This document shows positions 29,873 through 39,002 of a stretch of 64,000 nucleotides of DNA, one piece after another. The stretch is from the NCBI GenBank assembly GCA_033065855.1, contig JAVXUO010000788.1, forward strand, positions 1 through 64,000, in the 5' to 3' direction. The position numbers and the translations under genes are program-made. Source of the stretch: Escallonia rubra. Lineage: Eukaryota > Streptophyta > Magnoliopsida > Escalloniales > Escalloniaceae. The notes beneath the pieces were generated by a model. It saw only the letters and a program-made list of their open reading frames with translations. It was not told the origin of the DNA and made no database searches. Numbering within the stretch: position 1 is the stretch's first letter; each line of letters opens with the position of its first letter.

Positions 29873-30345
29873 AAGGGTGTAGATTTAGTTTTACTTTTTC
29901 TCTTTCTTTTTGTGTAAAATATTGGCAAATTCACATATATCCTATGGTCACACCTTATATATTCTTTCATGAGAAGTACAGTATTACATATGCTCTTAGA
30001 TTGGTTCATTCCATTAAGAAGTTGTTCAAACTTCAAAATTTCTGTTAAGAAAAAAGATGCATGGCAAAGTTCACAAACATGCTCATTAATTGTTCTTTGT
30101 ACCACAATCTAACAAAGAATGCTTGCATGTATTATATAACGATAGGCCTATTGCCTCTTTTAGTGACAAAAGGGTGAAGGCTCAGCGGAAATGGGTGTAG
30201 ATTTAGTTTCACTTTTTCTCTTTCTTTTTGTGTAAAATATTAACAAATCCACGGATAGTCCTACAATCATATCGTATATATTCTTTTATGAGAAGTACAA
30301 CATTACATGTGCTTTAAGATCCGATAAGAAATTGTTCAAACATCA
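29873..30345. repeat. Imperfect tandem duplication, about 318 bp period
   Basis: GGGTGTAGATTTAGTTTYAC, then TTTTTCTCTTTCTTTTTGTG and ATATATTCTTTYATGAGAAG, occurs at 29875 and again at 30193. It lies within Helitron DNA. No coding. Confidence 0.8.
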
Positions 30346-31480
30346 AAGTGGCTTCTTGGCCAAAGAGAACTTTTTGATAATTGTACATGGGTACCAAAAC
30401 ATGATCGGCAGAGAAGGTCCTCTAGTGCAAACATTCAGAGTTCCTATTCGTAGGACAAATTTTACAAAACGTGCATGTTTTGTCGAAGAACTAAACGTAG
30501 AATCGTCATTGGTTAATATGATTTACCATTTGTCTGGTTACTGTTCTCAACACTAATTGTCCCACTATCTTATACTAATACACCAACACCTTACTACTAC
30601 CATTTTCATTAAATAACCTCCATTATTATCACCAATCATTATAGTTGTTACCATCTTTACCGTCCCTGCCATTACTACCACTGCTTCCGCCACTTCCGTT
30701 GTATAACACTATTGCAGTCAACCGCCACCATTACCAAAGATATAATATCATTCAAATGTGCAAGATCAATTGCACCTTTACTGTCAATGACACGTCTACC
30801 TCCATATTTTGCTAGCGTTAAAAGTTGTATGGTTTGTAAAAGTTGTCTTAGATCTCATTTATTTTATATTTCTTTTTATTCTCCAAAACTTTTACTAATC
30901 GGAACTACTTAGTCCCCCATCAAATTCAATTACCTCTTGTAATTTAATTTCAAAAAGAATTGGTTCTATATCAGTGTAACATCTTAAACTTAACATATTA
31001 GTTTATAAGACCACAAATTCACGAAAAACCTTAGGAAATATTTTCTCCAAAGTTACTTTTAGCAACCTCAATAGAAAAAATGCTACTCTATTTCAAATCT
31101 CTTGGAGATTCTAAGCCTACTTTTATTATTCTAGAATGAAATATATGACAGACACTATAATTAAATATATAACAATAGATCAATAGTTAATGAGACGATG
31201 ACTAACCAAGTACAACAGATAAATAAATAATGAGATTTAAAAAAATTGATTGTGTTCGGAACATAATTTATATTATGTTCTTCAAAAAATTAGCTGGAAC
31301 ATAATTGAAATTGTGGACCGAAGGTAGAATGTTATATCAAGGTGTCAATAGGTTTACTTTTCAAATGTTGCAGTCATCTGATACTATACTTAAGCCCTCA
31401 CTCTACTTTCTCATTTATTTCAACCAATGGGGTTTATCATTTTCTTTCCTTTAAGCAATCCAGATTGGTGATGGTTTTCT

Positions 31481-31485
<5 letters not shown>
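30346..31485. other. Helitron interior, no gene seen
   Basis: AT-rich. 30540-30730 is rich in ACCACC/ATTACTACCA words similar to 44990-45280 in the second Helitron, supporting a shared family. Confidence 0.45.

Positions 31486-31542
<57 letters not shown>
31486..31542. repeat. (TA)n tract at the LINE 3' end
   Basis: About 57 bp of alternating TA directly beyond the LINE 3' UTR. It may be the expanded tail of the LINE or a pre-existing target microsatellite. Confidence 0.85.
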
Positions 31543-31546
<4 letters not shown>

Positions 31547-31578
31547 AGGTGCAAAGGAAATAACTAAATAAAAGCGTT

Positions 31579-33732
31579 TTACAGACGTAGGTGTCCTACT
31601 CCCTCAGCATCCTGCCTTAACAAGGTAAGGACAGGTGCAGGCGGTTGATCAATATATACATAAGTTTGTTCCTGACGTGCTCCCATTCCAGCTAAAATAT
31701 CAGCACATTTGTTGCCCTCCTTTAAGATGTGGAGGATGGTTGTTTCGGTAGACCGCATGAGAAGCCGGCAGTCCATGATCAAGCTGCTAAGAGGGTGCCA
31801 TGGATTGGGCTCTTGTGTTATCAGGTTCTTAGCCATTTCCGAATCCGTCTCTAGCACTGCTGATGTGTGTCCGTGGTCTTTGATAAACTGGAGGCCTCTG
31901 AGTATCCCCCAAAGCTCTGCTTCCAGCACGCTGCAGATGGGTAAGTGGCCCATATATCCACCAACCCAATTACCTTCACTATTTCTGGCAAGGCCTCCAA
32001 ATCCTCCTGAGTTGCCCTGTTGTTTACTGCCATCCGAGTTAATTTTGATCCTTCCTGCAAGTGGAGGAAACCACACAATTAGTCTGGGTTCAGAAGGTAT
32101 CCTTTGCTCTGATTTGGCAAATGCATTCTGAGTGTCATTTGCAAGATTCAGAGCAAAAGAGAAGGATAAGTCTTCATGGGTACGAAACCCTTCAATGCAT
32201 TCCCTGTTTCTATCCTTCCATATCTGCCACAGAACGGAGCTGAAAACATATTTCCATTGAAACCCTGCAAAATCAGCAATATTCTTATCCATAATATTCA
32301 TTTTTAGCCATTGATTCTTAGGTTGGTTGGCTGCTATGTTCATCTGCCTGATAGTAAGACATTTCCTCCACACATTACGGGCTTTGGGACAATCTCTAAG
32401 AATATGAATAGTGGTTTCCATCGCCCCGTTGCATCTTTGACAGCTGTCATTATTGGTGAGGTTTCTAATTTTCCTAAGTTCATTCGAAGGCACTCTATCC
32501 CAAAGGATGAGCCACAGGAAAAGGATGATCTTACGGGGGAGTTTTAGGGCCCAAATCCATTTCCAATCATCGCTATCAATCTGGTCCTCAAAATTGTTGA
32601 TTAAATGGTACGCACTGGCAAGGGAGAAACTTCCTTGCGGGTTAGGGGCCCAAGAAGGTTGGTCGTCCTTCCTGTTGTCCAAAGGTAGGTGTGTCCTAAT
32701 GATATCGTTTAATCTTTCAGGGCTAACACACTTTTTAATTTCATGGATATCCCATTTACCGTTAGTAATGAAGGTGGCCACTTTAGTTTCTCTATCTCTT
32801 GAGGGGTGCATCTGGGGGCCATCTAGGGGGGCATCTCCATGCCACCAATCTTTCCAAAAGCTAGTTTTCTCACCATTATTGATGATCCATTTGACTCCTT
32901 GTTTGAGGTGTGATGTTCCTTTTTGGATGCTCTTCCAAACATGCGATCCTTTTTTGCTTAGGCTCCAGTCCCTAAGCTCCTTATCTCTTATATATTTCTC
33001 ACGTATCACTCCCACCCACAGGAGTTTTTCTTTGGTGAGAAGTTTCCATCCAAGCTTAACCATGCTAGCAATGTTAACCTCTCTAGCCTTTCTGATCCCT
33101 AATCCCCCAAATCGTTGAGGGAGGCAGACATTATCCCAATTAACAAGGTGGAGCTTTTTCTTAGTGACATTGTCCCCCCACAAAAAGGCACGGTTAATTT
33201 TATCAAGTTTATCACAGATGGATATGGGAAGGGCCTGGGCTTGCATGACATAGGAAGGAATGGCACAAGTAACCGATTTGATAAGGGTTACTCTTCCGGC
33301 AAGAGAGAGGAGGTTAGTCTTCCAGCCAGACAGCCTATCCTGGACTTTTTTAATCACATGATTGTACTCCTTCTTGGACAGTCTGTTATGAATAAGGGGG
33401 AAACCAAGGTAGGTGCCCAAATTCTCCGTAAGCGGAATACCACATCTCCTGCTAAGCTCCTGGGCTTTGATCTTAGAAATGTTTTGGGAAGCAAACATTT
33501 TAGATTTATGAAAATTTATGCTTTGGCCAGAGATCTTGCAGAAGTTAGCTAATGTTTCCATAAGCAAATCACACTCTTTCTCTCCATCCTTACAAAAAAG
33601 GATTAGGTCATCCGCATAGAACAAATGGGTGATTAAGGGGCCACCCCGGGAAGCTCTAAGTCCTATCCGCTCTCTAGATCGATTGCATTGGTAGAGCATC
33701 TGGGACAACTTCTCAATACAGAGCACAAATAA
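31579..33732 (-). CDS. LINE ORF2, 3' part: RT C-terminus, zf-RVT, RNase H
   Basis: Continues ORF2 after the CACTA insertion. It starts with FVLCIEKLSQ and the reverse transcriptase active site HLFYADDLILF, then TYLGFPLIHNRLSKKEYN. The zf-RVT zinc-binding domain follows (WALKLPRKIILFLWLILWDR, then CQRCNGAMETTIHILRDCPK). It ends in an RNase H domain (KINSDGSKQQGNSGGFG, VLEAELWGILRGL, VLETDS, EGNKCADILAGMG) with the acidic catalytic residues present. About 717 codons, stop at 31579. The frame of the 5' part at 37016-38968 resumes exactly here when the CACTA and one TAA duplication are subtracted. The ATG at 33780 seen in this frame lies in CACTA sequence and is not a real start. Confidence 0.93.
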   Translation of the reverse strand, partial: LFVLCIEKLSQMLYQCNRSRERIGLRASRGGPLITHLFYADDLILFCKDGEKECDLLMETLANFCKISGQSINFHKSKMFASQNISKIKAQELSRRCGIPLTENLGTYLGFPLIHNRLSKKEYNHVIKKVQDRLSGWKTNLLSLAGRVTLIKSVTCAIPSYVMQAQALPISICDKLDKINRAFLWGDNVTKKKLHLVNWDNVCLPQRFGGLGIRKAREVNIASMVKLGWKLLTKEKLLWVGVIREKYIRDKELRDWSLSKKGSHVWKSIQKGTSHLKQGVKWIINNGEKTSFWKDWWHGDAPLDGPQMHPSRDRETKVATFITNGKWDIHEIKKCVSPERLNDIIRTHLPLDNRKDDQPSWAPNPQGSFSLASAYHLINNFEDQIDSDDWKWIWALKLPRKIILFLWLILWDRVPSNELRKIRNLTNNDSCQRCNGAMETTIHILRDCPKARNVWRKCLTIRQMNIAANQPKNQWLKMNIMDKNIADFAGFQWKYVFSSVLWQIWKDRNRECIEGFRTHEDLSFSFALNLANDTQNAFAKSEQRIPSEPRLIVWFPPLAGRIKINSDGSKQQGNSGGFGGLARNSEGNWVGGYMGHLPICSVLEAELWGILRGLQFIKDHGHTSAVLETDSEMAKNLITQEPNPWHPLSSLIMDCRLLMRSTETTILHILKEGNKCADILAGMGARQEQTYVYIDQPPAPVLTLLRQDAEGVGHLRL

Positions 33733-34015
33733 CACTACAAGAAAAGAGGGCATTAGCGACGGACTTTTAGCGACGGACACAATTCCGTCTCTAAAATATT
33801 TTTAAGCGACGGAAAACACCCGTCGGTTTAAAGTCCGTCGGTGAAAGAGGGTCCTGCCGACGGACTCTTACCGACGGGTGTTCTCCGTCGCTTACACTAT
33901 TTATAAACGGAATTATTCCGTTGGTAAAAATAACCGTCGGTGAAAGTTAATTTTACCGACGGATTTTTACCGACGGGTAAAAGTCCGTCGGTAAATTCCT
34001 TAAAAATATCAGATC
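33733..34015 (+). repeat. CACTA left subterminal repeats
   Basis: More than ten direct and inverted copies of TTTAGCGACGG / ACCGACGG-type words (33750-33995), presumed transposase-binding sites by analogy with other CACTA elements. Confidence 0.85.
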
Positions 34016-34037
34016 CCCTTCTTTTCTTTCTCCCGTT

Positions 34038-34078
<41 letters not shown>

Positions 34079-34338
34079 GGCGATTTACACTCTGTCGCTC
34101 TCTAGCTCCCGTTGCTCTCTCTCTCTCACCTGCCCCCCCCACCGCCACCGACGCCGCCACTTCCGCCCATCTTCAAAACCGATCGAAGGACCGCCGCCAC
34201 CACAACCGTCACCACCGGCCGAGTTCCCTCTGCGTTTCCCTTTGAGCCGTACAGCGCCTGTGCGCTCCTGCTCTCTCACCAGAAATTGCTGCCGTCTGTT
34301 TTGTTGTCGCCGTTTCCCCCTCTGATTTGCTGCCGCAG
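34016..34338 (+). promoter_or_regulatory. Leader exon with (CT)n and splice donor
   Basis: A (CT)n tract at 34039-34075 is followed by a GC-rich, CCGCC-rich stretch without a convincing ORF, ending CCGCAG|GTAAGG at 34338/34339, a strong splice donor. CT-rich leaders followed by a donor are common in plant 5' UTRs. The truncated CACTA at 1061-1857 has the same layout. Probably the non-coding first exon of the B3 gene. Confidence 0.6.
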
Positions 34339-36011
34339 GTAAGGTCACGGTCCTGTTTTCTCTCTTTATATTTTCTCTTTCCGTTTCTTGAGTCCATTTT
34401 GCAATTACATGTTATAATTTGGTATATTGTGTTATTCATTTTGCAATTACATGTTATAATTTGGTATATTGTGTTATTGAGTCCATTTTGCAATTACACT
34501 GAATCCTATCACATTTTTGTGTCTACATCCATCTTATATGTGGTTAAGGATCATCTACAGCATGCTATCTGCTGTTACAATTTTAGTGACATAAAATTGA
34601 GTTAAAAAGGTTTTTGACTTTTATATTACAAAAGAAATACTGGAGGATCCTTGTATCTTTGGTGCACATGAATGTAAATGCATACTCAAACAGGTAAAGA
34701 GTTTCCGTTTGTTAATCTGGAATGCAATTGATTATACGAGCAAATTCTGCGGCCTTTGATCATTTGTGACGGGACTTGCATGTTATCGCTTAGTAGCTTG
34801 ATGGTACAAAAATGGATCCCTCCTCTCAGATGTTTCGTCACTATAGCAGTAGGGTGCTCTTTTAGCTGCAATATTTGCACTATTCGCCGCTAATCTATAG
34901 CGACAAATTTTGCTGTTTTTGTCTCGCATCAAAGTATAACTGCTATAGCGGTTAGCATGAATACAAGGCGAACTTCAATGTTCTCGGTCAGATCAGGTTA
35001 CAGTATCAACGTGCCAAAAGGATAGCCCGTATTTCAGAAACCAAAGGAAATGCCATTAAACCACTCTTTCAAAGTTGCAGTTAGAAGCACAAGGTTAAGA
35101 GAACGTCATAAAAAATAAGCCTATTAACTATTTACATTCAATATGTTGACCTGACATACATTTTGGAACAAATCAAAATAGAAATTGTGACACTCGGAAT
35201 GAGACTCAGTATCACCTCTTGGAGTTCTACTGCGAGCTAATATATATGTACAATGGCAAGACTATCTGGAAAACCAACATGAATAACCACTGGCTAGTAT
35301 TCATTTACCGCCGTAGCTTAATTATATGCTTGTGATCAACATGGTCTTCACAGTTAGTGTTTCATCACTCACCCTTGATAGACATCCTTTGACATGCAGT
35401 TCAACAAAATTACCGTGTCTGACCTAAGTAGTTAACTAGAGCCTTTTAGAAACCACAATATGGCTCCTGAATTAGGATATGGTCTAATTAAGAAGTTGTG
35501 TTCTCTTTCTTTCCTTAAAGATAAACCAAGTAGGGTGCAGATATTGACCGATATGATGGAACTTTGGTGCAAAGGGCATCCTTCTTCATGTATTTACCTT
35601 GCTTGTTTTTCCCTTTGCGTAGTGGCGAAAATTACGTTCACATAAGTTTATAATGTCACCCTTTCGTCACAGTATCAAGTCAATACTGAGAATGTTCTTA
35701 GGAGGGACCCTATATATGTTGAAATTGATCTCCTTGATATGTCATTGGAATCCTTTGGAACCATTACAAAAGTTCCAGTATAAATTTGGAGCAAATTTGG
35801 CCTGGGGATTGTATTTAACGAGTAGTAAATAAGACCTAATTCTGGCCTCGGAAGTAGTGGCCAGGGACACAGGCTAGTGAAATAATAATAATTGATAGTA
35901 ACCTCCGATGGGTTTTACGTTGCATGCCACGTATACCATAAACTCTGAGCAGCTATGAAATTGATGCTTGTGGATGGAATAATCATCGATTGGTTTTTCA
36001 TGTTAAAGTAG
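34339..36011 (+). other. Presumed 5' UTR intron of the B3 gene
   Basis: AT-rich, 1.67 kb, from GTAAGG at 34339 to AAAGTAG at 36011, five bases before the B3 ATG. A 61-codon frame at 35460-35645 is not recognised and is treated as chance. Confidence 0.5.
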
Positions 36012-36016
36012 GTTAA

Positions 36017-36453
36017 ATGGCTTCTGCTTCGGTGAACAGGGACGTTTCAGTCAACAGGCATTTCTTCAAGGTCATGATGCCTGGTTTTGAGACAGAACTT
36101 GTATGTCATCCCGCTTTCTCTATGTTTTCGTGTGTGTTAAAAGTTTTATCTTTGGTTAAAAACTTACATGTCTTACTGTATTATGAATATGTTAGGCCAT
36201 ACCGGTAGCATTTTGGCGATTGCTCACCACGTTGAGATTTGAAGCAACTTTAACCAGCTGTAAGGGGTCATGGCTTGTTCGATTGAAGAAGAAGGTTGGC
36301 GAAGAGGTTCTTTGCTTCGAAGAGGGTTGGAACGAATTCGTGCAACAACATGACCTCCATCTAGGAGACTTTGTAGTCTTTCAACACATGGGGCAAATGC
36401 GTTTTCAAGTCAGCGTGTTTGATGAAAGCACTTGTGAAAAGCCTTTCCCCTAA
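36017..36453 (+). CDS. Single B3-domain protein (REM-like), two coding exons
   Basis: Exon 1 (36017-36100) encodes MASASVNRDVSVNRHFFKVM then MPGFETEL. A 95 bp intron (36101-36195) has GTATGT at the donor and TATGTTAG at the acceptor, phase 0. Exon 2 (36196-36453) encodes AIPVAFWRLLTTLRFEATL, GSWLVRLKKKVGEEVLCFEE, GWNEFVQQHDLHLGDFVVFQ and MRFQVSVFDESTCEKPFP, then TAA. The 113-residue product is essentially one complete B3 domain: FFKV start, GFETEL-IP turn, W-V core, FEEGWNEFV-HDL-GDF-VF block, V-FD end. This is the DNA-binding fold of the plant REM/VRN1-type transcription factor family. Known REM proteins usually carry one or more B3 domains plus extra sequence; here nothing else follows. There are no stops or frameshifts. 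It lies wholly inside a CACTA element, so it is either a captured gene or a gene now maintained by the transposon. Expression is not known. Confidence 0.88.
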
Positions 36454-36486
36454 TGTACATTTTGAACAATGTTGCGAACATTGACT

Positions 36487-36580
36487 ATTGATCGATGATT
36501 TTGAACAATATTGTATTATTGATCGATGATTTTGAAAAATATTGTATTATTGATCGATGATTTGTTTTAATCGATGATTT
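36487..36580 (+). repeat. Three 31 bp tandem units
   Basis: ATTGATCGATGATTTTGAA, then AATATTGTATT, occurs three times with period 31 just after the B3 stop codon, in its presumed 3' UTR. Confidence 0.85.
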
Positions 36581-36699
36581 TAGATTGTTAATCGTGCATT
36601 TGATATACTGAGATTGTTGACGGAGGATGAGACTCAATTGGTTTGAATTTTTTATTACAGGTTTGGGCATTAAAAAATAAAAATAAATTAAAAAAATGA

Positions 36700-37015
36700 C
36701 TTTAACTTTTAGCGACGGATTAATTCCGTCGCTAAATAGTTTATCCCGTCGCTAATTTTGTAAAAAGAAAATAAATTAAAGTACGTAAAACATAATTAGC
36801 GACGGATATTCCGTCGCTAATTAAGTGATAAATCCGTCGCCAAACGTTCTATATTAGACGACGGATTTTATAATTCCGTCGCAAAACTTTTAGCAACGGC
36901 CTTTTATACGACGGACTTTTAGCGACGGTAATTCCGTCGCTAAAACTTTTAGCGACGGAATATAGGTCTTTAGCGACGGGAAAATCCGTCGCTAAAGACC
37001 TTATTCCTTGTAGTG
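36700..37015 (-). repeat. CACTA right subterminal repeats
   Basis: Many copies of TTTAGCGACGG and CCGTCGCTAA in both orientations, ending in CCTTGTAGTG at 37015. Confidence 0.85.
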
Positions 37016-38968
37016 TAAATAGGGGGAAAGAGGGTCACCCTGTCTAATTCCACGTTGGGGCTTAAAGGCAGGGAGGGGGTGGCCATTCCAGAGGACCTCA
37101 AGGCTAGCTCCCGTTATCATATTCATGATGAGGTTGACCCACTTGCTAGGGAAATTAAATTCTTCCAAGACATTTTTAACAAAACTCCATCTTATTTTAT
37201 CATATGCCTTTTCAAGATCTATTTTAAAAATAAGGCCTCCTTTTTTCCCTTTTTTCTTCTTCAGCGTATGCAAGATTTCTTGGGTAACCAGGGCATTATC
37301 AATGGTGGAACGACCCGGCACAAAGCTACTCTGGGCAGGGCTAATGAGGGTAGACAAAACAGGTCTGATTCTGTTAACAAGAATTTTTCCAAGCACCTTA
37401 TAAGTCACATTCAGCAGGCTTATGGGCCGAAAATGGGAGATATTTTGGGGGATATCAATCTTGGGGATCAGGGTAATCAGGGTCCTGTTATTGTTAACAG
37501 GCATCTCCTCCTTAACAAAACAGTTTTTGATAAAACAGCAACATAAATTGCCAACAATGTCCCAGTACTTATGATAGAAAATACTGCTAATACCATCAGG
37601 GCCAGGAGCCTTCAAAGCTTTAATACTAAAGAAAGCACTTTTAATTTCCTGGTTACTTAAAGGCACCATCATATTCGCACTCTCACTCTCGGTAATTCTG
37701 GGGGAGTTGGGATCCTTCCAAATAAGGCTGTTATTCATGTCGGTTTCCTTAAAAAGGTTGGTAAAGTGATCAACAATGTGGGCTTTAAGACTAGAGACCT
37801 CAGAGATCCACACATTATCATTGTCTTTTAAAGCTAAAATTTTGTTCTTCTTCCTGCGGGCTATGGTGGCTATATGAAAAAACCTAGTATTTTTATCTCC
37901 TTGAGAGAGCCACTGCACTCTAGACTTTTGGAGCCATAGTAATTCTTCCTGAGCTAAAGTATCAATATACTGTTTTCGTAGCTCCCTTTCCAGGCACTCA
38001 AGATTGTGGGAGTGGTTTATGGCCAAAGCAGATTGTATGCCCATAAGACGCGCCCACAACCTTCTTTTTCTTCTAAAGATATTACCAAACACTTCAGAAT
38101 TCCAAATTTTAGCATTAACAGTAAATAAATCAATCGCATCTATAACATCATTTTGGTTATGCCAGGAGCTACTCACAACATCTTTGAAACTATCATTATT
38201 CAGCCAGGCCGCTTCCAATTTAAAGGGTTTAGGAGAAGAACAGAGGGGGTTTCTGAGGAGCGTACCTGAGCAATTTATAATCATAGCGCAGTGGTCGGAA
38301 GTAGTTCTAGGGAAGTTGCAGACCTGTGCTTCGGGGAAAATGACACACCACTCCGGGTTTGCCAACGCCCTATCCAGCCTTTTTTGGACATTCGCCCACC
38401 CCTGTCTACGGTCAGTCCAGGTTAGCTTAGGTCCTGTGCATCCGAGGTCGATTAATCCGCACTTGTCAATGTTTTCTCTGAATTTGCGGATACGGATGGT
38501 TTCGGTGTTGTCCCCCCTTCCTCTTCGTTCGCTGACATCCATAATATCGTTGAAATCCCCTCCAATAAGCCAGGGCAGGTTATTCCTTGACGCAAAATCA
38601 GTAACATTTTCCCACAGGAACTCTCTTTTCCTGGGGTTCGGGCTTGCGTAAACAGCGGACAGGATCCAATCTTCAAAGTCTCTGCGAGAAACAACCGCAT
38701 GAATAACCTGATTCGTAGCTTGTATGATCGATAGGCTGACTTGAGAGGAGTCCCAAAACAGCCAAATGCCTCCCATGCGGCCTTCCGGGTTAACGATACA
38801 TGAGGCGCTGTACCCCAGATTATGAAAAAAGTTTCCCATTTTCTCGTATTGGACTATAGGCTCCAGTATAGCAACCACATTAGGATTAAATCTACGCACA
38901 ATTTCCCGAAAATCATTTCGAAACTTCCCGTTACCTGCTCCACCACAATTCCAGATGTATATATTCAT
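37016..38968 (-). CDS. LINE ORF2, 5' part: endonuclease and RT N-terminus
   Basis: Starts at the ATG at 38968, which begins the apurinic-endonuclease-type domain MNIYIWNCGGAGNGKFRND. Further endonuclease motifs are LEPIV, LIGGDFNDIMDVSERRGRG and TTSDHCAMI. Reverse transcriptase follows: LITLIPKIDIPQNISHFRPI, SLLNVTYKVLGKILVNRI, AQSSFVPGRSTIDNALV, IFKIDLEKAYDKIRWSFV and QRGIRQGDPLSPYL, where the CACTA inserted. The protein resumes at 33732. An open upstream extension to 39217 overlaps ORF1 in another frame. I prefer 38968 because the conserved domain begins there and it follows the ORF1 stop by 35 bases. Together the two parts would encode roughly 1,370 residues, normal for plant L1 ORF2. Confidence 0.93.
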
Positions 38969-39002
38969 GAAATTAAGAATAGTAAGACTTGGTACAATTT
39001 CC

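Larger units (their letters stand above)
33733..37015 (+). mobile_element. CACTA element carrying a B3-domain gene
   Basis: 3,283 bp. The left end is CACTACAAGAAAAGAGGGC; the right end, read on the minus strand, is CACTACAAGGAATAAGGTC. It is flanked by the 3 bp duplication TAA (33730-33732, 37016-37018), the usual CACTA duplication length. Subterminal regions are packed with TTTAGCGACGG and its complement. The interior has no recognisable transposase. It has a GC/CT-rich leader exon, a long intron and a complete B3-domain ORF. It interrupts the reverse transcriptase of a LINE that is otherwise open, so it is younger than the LINE. It is non-autonomous and would need a transposase from a related element. 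Confidence 0.94.

Noticed and set aside
33115-33552. 145-codon plus-strand ORF inside the LINE
   Set aside because: Shadow of the conserved ORF2 on the minus strand.
33733-33780. ATG at 33780 as an independent start for the LINE ORF2 3' part
   Set aside because: It lies in CACTA terminal sequence; homology begins only after the CACTA boundary.
35460-35645. 61-codon ORF inside the CACTA (MAPELGYGLIKKLCSL)
   Set aside because: No recognisable motif and located in what looks like an intron of the B3 gene; kept only as intron content.
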